64,000 bases of DNA from Brachynemurus nebulosus (taxonomy: Eukaryota; Arthropoda; Insecta; Neuroptera; Myrmeleontidae): NCBI GenBank assembly GCA_035578155.1, contig JAPWDM010000005.1:32698108-32762107 (forward strand), read 5' to 3'. This document shows positions 53,907 through 64,000 of this stretch, one piece after another. The notes beneath the pieces are model-generated. The model saw only the letters and a program-made list of their open reading frames with translations, was not told the DNA's origin and ran no database searches. The first letter of the stretch is position 1; each line of letters begins with the position of its first letter. The position numbers and the translations under genes are program-made.

Positions 53907-55185
53907 CAATAATCATTTGAGAATAATTTAATTAACTTTTTGCACTCAAGCAAAAATAAACGTGTTTCTCGGCTAGCTGGTAAGACATGTGACACATGAC
54001 ATGACGCATGATTTTTATTCCTATTTTTTCAAAAAAACTTGCAACCTTTTTTCTCAAAGCTCGAATTAAATGTTTTAAATGCTCTTTTTGTTAGACTTGT
54101 TACTTTCAAAAGTTGGTTAAACGCTATTTATTGTCTACAGACCCATATTTTAATGTTTAAATGTAAAATATGGTTGAGCTAATGGCCAAACCACCTTGTC
54201 ATGCCAGACATGTCTTATAATTCATTCATTATTTATTTGTGGTTTATAAAACATTGCAAAATCGTGCTTGGAACAAAACTCTGTGACAAAGATGACAGAA
54301 CTCTCGCTGAGATGTTGAAGAACGAGATTATTTTTGAGTTCAAAATCAATTGAGCTTTAAGATGAAAGAAATTTATTAAGTTAATTTATTATTTTGATAA
54401 ATATATTTCGTATAAAATACATTTTTTTATATAAAGGACAAATCTAAAAAAAAACTTACATTGGCAAAAACGAAAAAAAGTAAAAATGGAAAGAAAATTC
54501 CTAACATTTAAAAATTATTTTGATAATCAATTGTAAAAAGTACAATCAACTCGTGAAATTAGAAACAAAAAATACGAAGCAGATAACAAAAAAATTTTTT
54601 TTTGGATGGAAATGGAACTAATGTATAACAGATTTAATTTTGTTAATGATACTGGGGATATTAGCTGTTAGTTTAATTGAACGGCATAGCTAAATGTAAT
54701 CCATTAAGATTCAACATTAATACGAATAAACACACCATTTTACGAATACTTATAGATACTGCCTAAATAAGAATTAATTTGAAATTTTATAAACGAGAAT
54801 CTCGTTCACAAATTGTTAATTTTAATTCAGTCCTGTAATGATGATTCACAAATATCTTATTTCAAACGAAATTGAAATTTTACAAAGCACTTTCCGGTAT
54901 GTACTCGTAAGACTGAAAGAACAAGAGATAAAAATTTAAAATTTCATAAATGGTAATGATCAGAAGGAAAAGGTGGTAATTAAGATTCGCTAATAATTAA
55001 TATTATTAAATTTTCATCAATGGTTGTTTACTAAGTATATACTGGAAAAGTAAATAAATCGTAAATAACTGTCACTTAATAATAATTATAGAATTGAAAT
55101 TAATTGCGTATACCTATACAGCTTTTCAAAATATATGCGATACATATCAACAAATCTATCTTTTTAATTACCTTCATGAAGCTTT
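53444..55185. other. Stretch with one TA microsatellite, no gene seen
   Basis: A (TA)n run lies at about 53836-53905. The rest is AT-rich without domain-bearing frames. Confidence 0.5.
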
Positions 55186-55189
55186 TAAT

Positions 55190-55312
55190 ATTCACCAAGT
55201 GCGTACCAGACACGCACTAACTCAGGATTCCCTAATATAGGGACAAAATATAGGCTTAAGTACATTTTGGGCCGTTTATAAAAATAGATAAATATATTTT
55301 ACAAGTAAAAAT
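55190..55312. repeat. Dispersed repeat, related to 59484-59625
   Basis: CACCAAGTGCGTACCAGACA, CAGGATTCCCTAATA and AAAAATAGATAAATATATTT occur in the same order and spacing as CGCCAAGTGCAAGTTGGACA, CAGGGTTCCTCAATG and AAAATGGATAAATATATTCG at 59484-59625. Confidence 0.5.
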
Positions 55313-55321
55313 CACATAGTG

Positions 55322-55505
55322 GCAGAGCCGTGGAAAGAAATGGCGGGCCCCGGAAATAAAACGCTTTTTGAAAAATTTCCTCCCAAAAAAATAAGTGGTG
55401 AGCAAAAAAAGACTGTTAACTTTTTTCCCAGGTTCGCGACCAACAGCTACGGGCCCCCTCTACAAGTCCGAGCCCGGGATCTGCAACCTCGGCTACCCCA
55501 CCCTC
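55322..55505. mobile_element. hAT-like GC-richer fragment
   Basis: GGCAGAGCCGTGGAAAG at the left and GGGCCCCCTCTACAAGTC to CCCGGGATCTG at the right resemble the worn ends of hAT MITEs seen elsewhere in the window. The sequence is richer in G and C than its flanks. No clean duplication was found. The two short open frames across it are not genes. Confidence 0.4.
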
Positions 55506-55517
55506 TCATCGGACCTG

Positions 55518-55600
55518 CGTAGTGATTGCAAAAATATCAGACTGGAGCGGTTGGGACTTGAACCCACGATTCTTGACAACTAGTCAAGTAGTCTCCGTAT
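55518..55600 (-). mobile_element. tRNA-like SINE, third copy
   Basis: Read on the minus strand it has TTGACTAGTTGTCAAG (anticodon arm), TCGTGGGTTCAAGTCCC (T arm), CCGCTCCAGTCTGATA, then TTTTTGCAATCACT. The order and the CTAGTT loop, T arm and 'TCCAGTYTGATA' tail match the copies at 34048-34165 and 27553-29385. The D arm region is altered (GGAGACTAC). Confidence 0.6.
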
Positions 55601-56470
55601 TTTCCAGGTATAATCTACCCTATTATTTGCTCCCTTATATCTTTTGAATAGCATACATATTTCGGAAAAACGTAAAAACCCGTATTTCTTAAATTTTTGT
55701 GTTCTTTTTGTTTATGATGGTGAAAATTTGATACATTGAACCACTTTGGCTGTACAAGAAAATTTTAGTCCGTACCCAATTACTAAAATCTAGAGAAACC
55801 AAAATATATCAAAATAAATTTTAAAATTTACCAATAATTAAAATCACATTTAGTACGTTTAATATGAATTTCACTAATTATAAATAGTATTATTTCAAAG
55901 CCACAAAGACAACCTACTGATATAAATTATATTATAGTAAGAAGACATTATTAAATAAATCATCCTTAAAAATGCAAAAAAATAATATTTTGGATAGTTC
56001 AACAGGATTATTGAAAAGAGGATTCCGAGACAAACTTTGACTTCTTATGGATTCTGGTTCTAGCCTGACGACTGTTAATCTTGAACTCGGTTTGAAAATA
56101 ATTTATTTTTTTTTTTTGTAGTTGGTTTCGCACGTTCGTCTGTAGCCAAGACTCCTTCAATAACGTCCTATCTATAGAATATATTTATGCTACTTCGAAT
56201 GAATTACTAGAAGTTTTCACTTTGATCGTGGGGAATTAAGCAATCTTACAATTTTTTTTTTTTTTTTTAAATATTAAAATTTATTATTAGACTAAAGGTA
56301 TGTGAGTTAGAAAACCATTATATCAGATAGGTTACGTCACTTGAAAGAATACTAACATATTATATTTTAAGTTTGGTAATTTTTTTGGTTTAAAATTTTA
56401 TATGTATATCAGCCCAATTTCCTTTTTGTTATATACATATGTATGTATGTATGTAATCATTTTATATCAA
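55601..56470. other. Intergenic stretch
   Basis: No gene is seen. A T run lies at about 56251-56268 and a TATG microsatellite at about 56438-56455. Confidence 0.45.
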
Positions 56471-56471
56471 A

Positions 56472-57216
56472 TTAAGGGGAGCTCGACCGTCTCGGTTTTG
56501 CTGACAAAAAAGGCATATTTTAGGTACACATTACTTCGGAATGGTAACTCCTATTAACTTAATTTTTTGTTTGTTTGATCACAATAACAGTCCTCTATAA
56601 TCGCAGCGCATGGTTTTCCAGTAGGATTCTTATTTTTTTTTTTCATTACATAATGAGTGAAGCGTAAAAAATCTCGAAAAAAACATTTTAAAATAATTTA
56701 TAAAAAAAAAGTTTACCATTTTTCATACTTTTTTTTCCGCTGGGCTTGTTGGGCTAGTAGTCTAGTATTACTATAAAAAAATTGATACGCATAGCATCAA
56801 TAGTTCAGAAGAAATATGTACCCGAGTATCAAAAAATGCTACTTTTCAGGAGAAACATTTTTCTAAAAAGCTTGAGTCATCACCTTCCAACTTCTATTTC
56901 TCTTCTACTTCTATGTAAAAATCAATTTTCTAAGGTCTCTGCTTCAGAATTGTAAAGGAGTTTTATTGTGATAAAGAAAAATAATGTAATAGGAGTTACT
57001 GTCTATATCTCATTAAAATTAGTACGGTCACAAGAACATTGAGCGTTCAGCGAGAAAAGCTCTATTTTCTAACCTTCAATATGCTTTTTAGATGACTTCT
57101 GGTGGTCGGATTCACATGGAACCAAGACCGTTCTGTTCTGGATAATATCTACATTAAAAATAAAAAATTAAAAAAATTCATTTTTTTTTACCGAAATTCG
57201 GTCTAGCTCCCCTTAA
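56472..57216. mobile_element. TTAA-flanked TIR element, copy 2 (737 bp, complete)
   Basis: The element 56476-57212 has ends GGGGAGCTCGACCG and CGGTCTAGCTCCCC with TTAA outside each. It retains the block GTCTCGGTTTTGCTGACAAA to GATCACAATAACAG missing from 50821-51454. The two copies otherwise match along their length with small indels. No transposase is visible. Confidence 0.8.
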
Positions 57217-57950
57217 AAGACGTAAGAGGTTAGTTCATAAACAGAACAACTTTGTACTAAAACAAGCTAATTAGCAAGATGAACAAAGGTTAACAAAGTC
57301 TCAAATTTCACTGTATATTGTGGTCAGTAAAATTTACCAAAGAAATATTTTCAAACTTGAAAACAGGAAAGTAAATATTACGTAACAAATAAACATATAA
57401 ACTTTGAAACATTGAGACACTATTTTGAGACAAAGTTAACACAGTTATGTGTATGATTATTATCGGTTATCTGCACAAAATTACGTGTTTCCGGTAGAAT
57501 AAAATAATTTGGTTCGACATCTTTGTAGCAAACTTTGATCATTCTCCTTTTGGTTGAATCAAAATAACGTTGTTATTAAATTGTAAAATATTTTCCTGAA
57601 TATAAATTAGAGCTACTGGAACTACGTTTAAAACTTTTTTTTTCGTCGTTTACAAAAGTTATAAGCTTTAAAATTTTGTTGAAAATTAAAAATTAATTCA
57701 CTAAATTTAATTTAAAAATAAAAAATAAAAAAATATGTAATTAAATTATTGATATTTTTAATTCCCTATTTCAAAATTTAATTCGTTTAAAATTTTGGTT
57801 GTTGTTATAAAACATTAAATTTTTAACCATCTGAGAACAGCGCCATATGTTAAGTTTTAAGTGTTCATTTAATTCTAAATAGCAGAATTGTAAATAAGAA
57901 ATTTTGAAAATATTTTCTTTATCACCTTTCACGAATAGTGCCACCTTTCA
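57217..57950. other. Intergenic stretch
   Basis: AT-rich; no feature seen. Confidence 0.4.
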
Positions 57951-57956
57951 CGAATA

Positions 57957-58087
57957 AATAATTTTAAGAAAAGAAATTCCATCATTTTGTTGACAAAATA
58001 GAAAAATTCATACCCTAAGGTTAAATAATTTTAAGAAAAGAAATTACATTATTTTGTTGACAAAATAGAAAAATTCATACCCTAAGG
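57957..58087. repeat. Tandem duplication of a 65-bp unit
   Basis: AATAATTTTAAGAAAAGAAA, then TT..ATTTTGTTGACAAAATAG and AAAAATTCATACCCTAAGG occur twice in a row with two or three differences, so the duplication is recent. Confidence 0.85.
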
Positions 58088-58499
58088 CTTCATTTAAAAA
58101 AAAAAAAATGAATAAATAAATAATTCAGCCAATCATTCTGATTCAAGTCACTTCCATAGAATTTAGTTTGATGATGTCATTAAGTTCACCAGAATTATTT
58201 TTCAGTGCCTTAAAACCCTTATGAAGATAAAACTAGAAATATACTACGTTTTGGAAGTCGTTCTTTTCATTTTTGGATAAAATCTACCTTTGAAGTTATG
58301 TTCTTAAAAATCAAATAAACTTATTTAACAACGTTTTAACTTGCTAATAACCAAACTGCAAATGAGCTCTATGTTAAAACCAGTTTATACTTTTTTATTT
58401 TATTGTAATATTTACAAAATTAATTGCAAAAAGATTGTTTTTATTCAAACCCACCTTAATTTCATATTCATATTTCATACCGCAACTATGTTAAGGAAT

Positions 58500-58612
58500 T
58501 TTCATTTTGGAAATTCAGCTATTACAGTGAATGTCATGGTAAGACTTGAGCCCAGGACTATAACCGTTTGTTTTGAGGTCACTAGAATCCGAAAATGATA
58601 TTCACTAAAATT
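58500..58612 (-). repeat. tRNA T-arm-like dispersed repeat, copy B
   Basis: ATGGTAAGACTTGAGCCCAG then GACTAT matches 8258-8345. Outside it, AGTGAATGTCAT (about 58525) is mirrored by ATGATATTCACT (about 58595), so here too a T-arm-like core lies between short inverted repeats. Confidence 0.5.
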
Positions 58613-59155
58613 TTAAAAACATGCTTAAAAGATAAATAGATCTTTTAAGCATGCGTAATGAATTTTTTTTATTGGATTTTAAATGAACAAATTTTTGAGA
58701 GTGATGTCATTATGCTTAAATAATATTAAATATTATATAATAATTAATAATATAAATCGAATTGAATTTGAAAGAATTTTCACTGGTAGAGAGTTCAGAT
58801 ATTTTAGATAAACATAGGCTATGTTATTTGAAATTCAGCAGAATCCTGACGACCCAAATGTGCAAAAAATTAATTACTTAACCGATTTTGAAATATTTTT
58901 GATCGTAAATCTTTTGAAATTCCCTATGACATGCAGGATGCTGTGACAGGAGTATTTTCATTTATATTGTGTTGTTTTTATTTATAGAAAACTAATATTT
59001 TCAAATGCACACTCAAATATACCTATCCTCGTTTAAATTGTAACAAACGTTTAATAACATTATTTATTATAGTATATTGACGCATATATACACCCTTGAT
59101 TTTTGCGTGTACCATTATAAACTTTGTCAAAATTACAAAAATAAATGATGCCACA

Positions 59156-59510
59156 TAAATCACATAGATTGGAATAAAACTTTTCGGGTTACCTACATGG
59201 CCCGATAGATCAAATTCAATATTTTTTACATTGATTTATTATAGTAAAATAAGTTCATACACCCAAAATTGATAAATCGTAGTGTACTTTATCAAAAAAA
59301 AAAAAAAAAAATCACCAAGTGCAAGTTGGACACATAGATCACATAGATTGAAATAAAACTTTTCGGTATACCTACATGGCCCAATAGACCAAATTCAATG
59401 TTTTTTACATTGATTTATTATAGTAAAATTAGTTTGTACACCCAAAATTGATAAATCGTAGTGTACTTTATCAAAAAAAAGTCGCCAAGTGCAAGTTGGA
59501 CATGCATTAC
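59156..59510. repeat. Tandem duplication, unit about 180 bp
   Basis: ATCACATAGATTG.AATAAAA, then CTTTTCGG, ACCTACATGGCCC.ATAG, TTTTTTACATTGATTTATTA, ACACCCAAAATTGATAAATC and CCAAGTGCAAGTTGGACA occur twice. The units begin near 59157 and 59333 and differ by about 5% plus a poly-A length change. Confidence 0.85.
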
Positions 59511-59825
59511 GTCAGGGTTCCTCAATGGCTAGACGAGTTTTTTACAACTTTCGCAATAAAACATAGCTGATTTATAACAGTAAGTACATTTTTACCATTT
59601 TTCTAAAAATGGATAAATATATTCGACAAGAACCTCAGTTTAACTCGTTCATAACTGCAATGATTGCTAGGAAGATTATTTAAAATAAAGTTAAGGTTCT
59701 TTTAACTATTTTTTTTTATTCCTCATTTGGGAAACACTGAACTTCGAAGCTTATAATTTTTCTTACTATAATAATTATAGTAGGGAAAATCCTACTAAAC
59801 TTCTTCAGTAATTTTATCCACCAAA

Positions 59826-59887
59826 TTTCTACACCAAAAATAGTAAAGTCACAACAACTCTATACCAAAAGTGGTAAGGTTACAGCG
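59826..59887. repeat. Short tandem repeat interrupted by a hAT element, left part
   Basis: Units of about 33-37 bases of the form CTAYACCAAAARTRGTAARG then TYACARC occur here twice and continue at 61236-61330. A single further unit is at about 61949-61990. The hAT insertion at 59888-61235 splits one unit. Confidence 0.7.
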
Positions 59888-59973
59888 CAGTGGCGGCTCG
59901 TGAGCTTTAAGACTGGGTATGCGCTTTCAAAAAGGTAAATCACACTTAATGTGTAAAGAGGTACTAAAATAGC

Positions 59974-60152
59974 AGGCGGGTCACGTGTCCCGGGCGGCAG
60001 GTTTTGAGGGGCGCCAAAATTAGGTATGTGAGGTTTTTTTCTTCTTTTGCTCGTCACTTGCTTTTTGGGAGGAAAAAAGGAAATACTTTTTCTACAGAGG
60101 CGCCATTTTTTGATCTTGCCCCGGGCGCCACTTAGGCTAAGTCCGGGCCTGA
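59974..60152. mobile_element. Possible nested hAT-like MITE
   Basis: CAGGCGGGTCACGTGTCCCG and GGGCGCC on the left, and GGGCGCCACTTAGG to AAGTCCGGGCCTG on the right, look like worn inverted ends within the larger hAT element. The flanking 8-mers do not match, so this is tentative. Confidence 0.4.
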
Positions 60153-60627
60153 ATAACATACAAGAGAAAAGCTTTTTTGGTATCAAACAACCACCTAATT
60201 TTAGAATATTTATCAAAAGAAGTTTGGAAAATGATGTGCAAACGCTTTTTTGTAACAAACTGAGTTGTAGAAAATATAAGATTCAGGAAAAATATAAAAA
60301 TATGGAATAACTTTTCTTTCACAGTCAAAGTAAAACACCAGCAATATTTTTATGAGGCTAAATAAACACGATTTAAATTACCTTCAATAGTCTAAAGAAA
60401 AATTATTTTCGTCAATATTCCTTAAAAAAAGTTGTGTTAATTACTTTATGTTGTGTTAATAACGCAACCGTTGTTTTTTAGTCATTTAAAAAAAAGACAG
60501 TAGGTAATAAAATCTTAATAATCAAATCACAGTTGACAGCAACGATAAATTTATAAGTATAGGAAGCATGCTAAAAAATCTAAAAGCTGAGGTGATTAGA
60601 GCACAAGTTAAGATTTGGTTAGTTCGG

Positions 60628-60885
60628 CTGTTATCGAATATACGATAAGCGCCGAGCCTGGTGCCTACGATGGAAAAGAACTATACGGTATTATAAGCCA
60701 CTAATACAGCTGCACATATACATATACATATGTAGATTCAGTATAGCCATTACATCGACTGTTATCGAATATACGATATGCGCCGATCCTGGTGCCTACC
60801 ATGCCAAAGAACTACCAGTATTATAAACCACTAATACAACTGCACAGATACATAATATACATATGCAGATTCAGTACACACGGAT
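60628..60885. repeat. Tandem pair of about 131 bp inside the hAT element
   Basis: CTGTTATCGAATATACGATA, GCGCCGAKCCTGGTGCCTAC, AAAGAACTA, AGTATTATAA-type, CCACTAATACARCTGCACA and GCAGATTCAGTA recur with a 131-base offset (60630 and 60761). Confidence 0.8.
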
Positions 60886-61243
60886 ATGCTCAGATGATGA
60901 TCGCATAGCTGAGTAGGTACATATGCGTATGTACGTCCTATACACAGCTACATAGACTGGCTACAGGGTCTATTGTTGATCGTGTCTATATGTAACACGT
61001 ACTGTGGACCATATTTATGCATTTTAGGTATATCATAATTAGGTATGTATAATTGGTATAATATATGCATTCTAATGTGCAATATATATGCAATAATGTA
61101 AGGTAAATCTTATGGAAATTGTATATTTAAATTATTTTGTAAACAATGTTATTTTCGTTATAAATTTATTTCAGTTTTTAAGAAACAGCTAGGGTAAGCG
61201 GCACCTACCCCGCATACCTGGAATAACCGCCACTGTTACAGCG

Positions 61244-61990
61244 GTTTTATATCAACAGTAGTAAAATTACAATGATTATATACCAAAAGTAGTAAAGTCC
61301 AAGCAAAGTAAATTTTTACGTGCCAAAATTAGTACTTGGATGCGCGCACTTATTGCATATGTTAGTGCAAGTCTTTAAGAAAATTTTGAGACCGTACACG
61401 TGCCTGCAGGTGATTCAGAACCTGTTTAAATCAAATTCTCCGAAAACATCATTTTTACGAAAAAATTGATTCTTGGAAAAACTACCCGATATTTGGCAAT
61501 TTTTAAAAAATGCTCCTATTCTACTTTCTACTAAGATCTACACTTTCGTCAGATTTCATAAAAAATATTTTTTCCACTTTAAAATATGAGCAATTGAAAA
61601 AATCGCGATTTTCGGCGGTTTTTTTGCAATTACTAATTTGTTTATGCACTAATTTGTATTAAATTGGCCTCATTCTGTTGATATTAAACAGTTCTACAAC
61701 TTTTGCATGAAACTTTTTGTTATGTTAAATTTAGTGTTCTTTAAAACCACTGTTTTTGGCCTTCTTTGGCCGCCATTTTGGGGAATCTCTCCAATGATTA
61801 AGCTGTTTAAAAATAATTCATCGAATTCTACGGAATCTTTCCTATCTTTTCCATATTTTCATTTCCAGGAATCTTTCCTATCTTTTCCATATTTTAATTT
61901 TGGCGAAAAACAAGGTTTTAATCGGTAATTTGCTTGGACTAGTAGTTCTATACCAAAAATAGTAACGTTTCAGCGGTTCTATACCACAAA
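61244..61990. other. Remaining tandem units and AT-rich sequence
   Basis: Further units of the CCAAAARTAGTAAAGT repeat lie at 61250-61330 and about 61949-61990. Between them is no gene. GGAATCTTTCCTATCTTTTC with CATATTTT occurs twice (about 61831 and 61869). Confidence 0.5.
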
Positions 61991-62099
61991 TTTTACGTAA
62001 ACGAAATAAAAATCAGGTATGAATATATATGTTTTTTCATTACAAATTGTAATTTTATGGTATAAAAGATGAGAACTACCGTACATCGTTCAAAGAGTG

Positions 62100-62215
62100 T
62101 ATTGTCAGTAGGGTTGCCAACTGTCCCGATTTAATCGGGATGTCCCGATTTTAGGCCTAGATGTCCCGCGTCCCGACAACAGTAGTGGCGGGATGCTAAT
62201 TTTCCCGGTTTTTAA
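62100..62215. repeat. Dispersed 'TGTCCCGATTT' repeat fragment
   Basis: AGGGTTGCCAACTGTCCCGA, TTTAATCGGGATGTCCCGAT and a further GTCCCGCGTCCCG make a short self-complementary cluster (CCCGATTTAATCGGG). I know the AGGGTTGCCAACTGTCCC phrase as the start of common insect transposable repeats. No second end was found. Confidence 0.45.
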
Positions 62216-64000
62216 TTATAGGAAATTATATAATTATATTTTACATATAGGAAATTTGTTTTGAGACTTCGCAAGTTAATATTGCACCGGGCCTCGCTTT
62301 TGTTTGAACTAGCTTTGTACGTATCTTAGCGGTGATGTGTCTTCGGAACTCTAATAAAACAAAATAGTATAATATGTAAATATTGAAATAAAATAAAAAT
62401 TTTATATCAAAATCGTATCCACGGATCCATAACATTCTCGAAACAAATAAAATTCGAGAAATTTATTTATTACAAAAATACATGGCGAAAACTTGTAACA
62501 TGTCATCGCATAACGCATAACCACAACTTTATATTGTATTTTACCTTTTTTTCCATCTACAAAATTTGTTTTTAATGTAGCGCCATTATTGATTTGCTGT
62601 TATCTTCCCGACTCGATTCACCAAATTTTTATTACTTCCCTTAGAGGTATATAGCGAAACAAATGTATTATAAGTAGATATATACTTTTAATGTTCCATA
62701 TTAAAATTGTCAAAACGGAATACTTGTCCGCTGGTCCCAGGTGATTTTCTCTAAAATTGTTTAACGTGAAAATTTGAAATGTAGGATATAGGTAGAGTTT
62801 ACTGGCCAAATTATAGACGTGAAGTTGAATTTTAATTCTAGAAGTAACCTGAAAGCTGAAAAAAATTGGTTCTTTCCTTTTTTGGGAGGAGATGGAGAAA
62901 TCTCTTAAAAATGGCTGTCTCCAAGCAGTCTCCGATTTTCTTATGGTAAACACAAATAGGCTAACATAAAGATACGATCGTTTTGAAATCGAGAATTACA
63001 TTTTGTTTCCAGAATAAAAATTATCCGTCAGAATAAATATTTTGTATACCCCCATTTGCTACTATATCAAATCCTTAATAAGAACTGAAGTACGGAACAC
63101 TTTTTTTTAGTATTATTGCGAAAGTATGTACATTACTCAAACAAAAAATAAATCTTAGGTTTTTAAGGAAAGGCACACACTTCTAAATACTTAAATTTGA
63201 ATTGAATTTCCATTATATTAGGTCTCAGACAATAAATTCGCTGATATATTTATATGAACAATTTGTTCCTGTATAAGGTATTAGGTTGTTGCAAACAAAA
63301 TGTCGGAGATGATTACTGGATGAGTCGAATTTTCTATATGCCAGTATGTTACATTATACTGTATTTTTTTCGGCGATAGACATAAATAGCGATGATGAAT
63401 TGGTTTTTTCTAAAACTTTCGTTAAAAGAGTATTACGAATGCCATGAAGCCATAAGGCATTTTTAAATAAAGATGCTTCATGGCATTTTTGATACTCTTT
63501 TAACTGGCTTTATAAAACTATTTTAAATAAATTGTATTGTCAAACGGAGGTATTACTTTGAAACGTTACCAACAGGAGACAGCACGGGCATAAATAAAAC
63601 CGCTTGCAAACCGGTCTACCATACGAATTAGGGCTATTGCTCAAAATACCAGACTGTACATTAAAAAGTATGATGACAGACATGCCAAAATGATTAGAGT
63701 TCTGATGTTTTGTAAACACAAGACTTATTTTGCAACAATCTAATAACATTTTTTTTTATTTTTCTAATAACAATTTTTATTATGTTACAAAGTTTGTCTC
63801 AACATTTTCCGATCTTAATACGCTATTAGGATTTATGATTCAAAATTAATTTCCCGACACTTCCACCGTTACATTTTCAAAAAATTTTCTTTCTACTAGA
63901 CGTAACCCACCCAAGTATGGGAAAAATTTACAAATATAAAATACGGAATAACTTGACAGAAAACTAAGGAGCGACACTATACTTGTACTCCAGTGTGACA
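62216..64000. other. End of window, no gene recognised
   Basis: At about 62700-62850 is another member of the ACGGAAYACTT / GAAAATTTGAAAT / GTGAAGTTGAATTTT repeat family; the 111-residue minus-strand frame there is only that repeat. ATGCCATGAAGCCATAAGGC (63440) is mirrored by GATGCTTCATGGCATTTTTG with TACGAATG / GATACTCTTTTAAC around it, forming a hairpin at about 63425-63505. No other structure is seen. Confidence 0.45.

Larger units (their letters stand above)
59888..61235. mobile_element. hAT element, non-autonomous, 1348 bp
   Basis: The left tip CAGTGGCGGCTCGTGAG and right tip GGAATAACCGCCACTG are inverted. TTACAGCG is duplicated exactly at 59880-59887 and 61236-61243, which gives the 8-bp hAT signature. 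No transposase frame is present. Inside are a GC-rich block with its own CAGGC...GCCTG ends (about 59974-60152) and a tandem pair at 60628-60885. Confidence 0.85.

Noticed and set aside
59860..60328. Frames of 132, 87 and 63 residues around 60 kb
   Set aside because: They overlap on both strands inside the non-autonomous hAT element and its GC-rich block, and carry no transposase motif.
62618..62953. 111-residue minus-strand open frame
   Set aside because: It lies on a member of a dispersed repeat family seen at 41215, 49225 and 50690, and no domain is present.

Overview
The window is animal nuclear DNA, and specifically insect. It is very AT-rich and carries (TA)n microsatellites, LINEs, many short inverted-repeat transposons, large introns and GT-AG splice sites. 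It also holds an Osiris-family gene, a family known only from insects. The order is not fixed by the sequence. The receptor gene matches Drosophila TrissinR closely, so a fly or another holometabolous insect with a large repeat-rich genome is plausible.

Three host genes can be supported. (1) A complete three-exon Osiris/DUF1676 gene on the + strand (5978-7733), with a TATA box and a poly(A) signal. (2) Five coding exons on the - strand (39996 down to 18202) of a class A neuropeptide GPCR that I identify as the trissin receptor. All exon phases are consistent, they cover the end of TM1 to the stop codon, and the N-terminal exon was not found. (3) A 46-residue Cys/Pro-rich micro-ORF on the - strand (38011-38151), nested in the receptor's first visible intron. 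It is unrecognised, but has a good start context and a downstream poly(A) signal.

Most of the rest is mobile DNA. By region: 0.6-5.4 kb, short TIR elements (hAT-like, a TA-flanked element, a Penelope-like fragment between inverted repeats). 8.9-9.3 kb, a long hairpin. 10.98-16.65 kb, a 5.7 kb foldback element whose two arms are arrays of a 142-bp satellite in opposite orientation, closed by perfect 9-bp target duplications. A smaller element of the same design but unrelated sequence (103-bp unit) follows at 16.97-17.71 kb. 18.2-40 kb, receptor introns loaded with a hAT element, an RTE-like LINE tail, a decayed Harbinger element, a foldback with a Cys-rich CXC-like ORF, a 5'-truncated Jockey-like LINE sitting inside a tRNA-like SINE, and several palindromes. 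41.9-42.9 kb, a perfect 614-bp palindrome plus a third direct copy. 45.9-46.95 kb, a 5'-truncated LINE with RNase H. 49-51.5 and 56.5-57.2 kb, TTAA-flanked elements. 53 kb, a pogo-like element. 59.9-61.2 kb, a hAT element inserted in a short tandem repeat.

The strongest candidates for something new are the tandem-array foldback element, the tRNA-like family whose acceptor stem is extended by flanking inverted repeats, and the nested micro-ORF. All calls come from reading the sequence; no database search was run.
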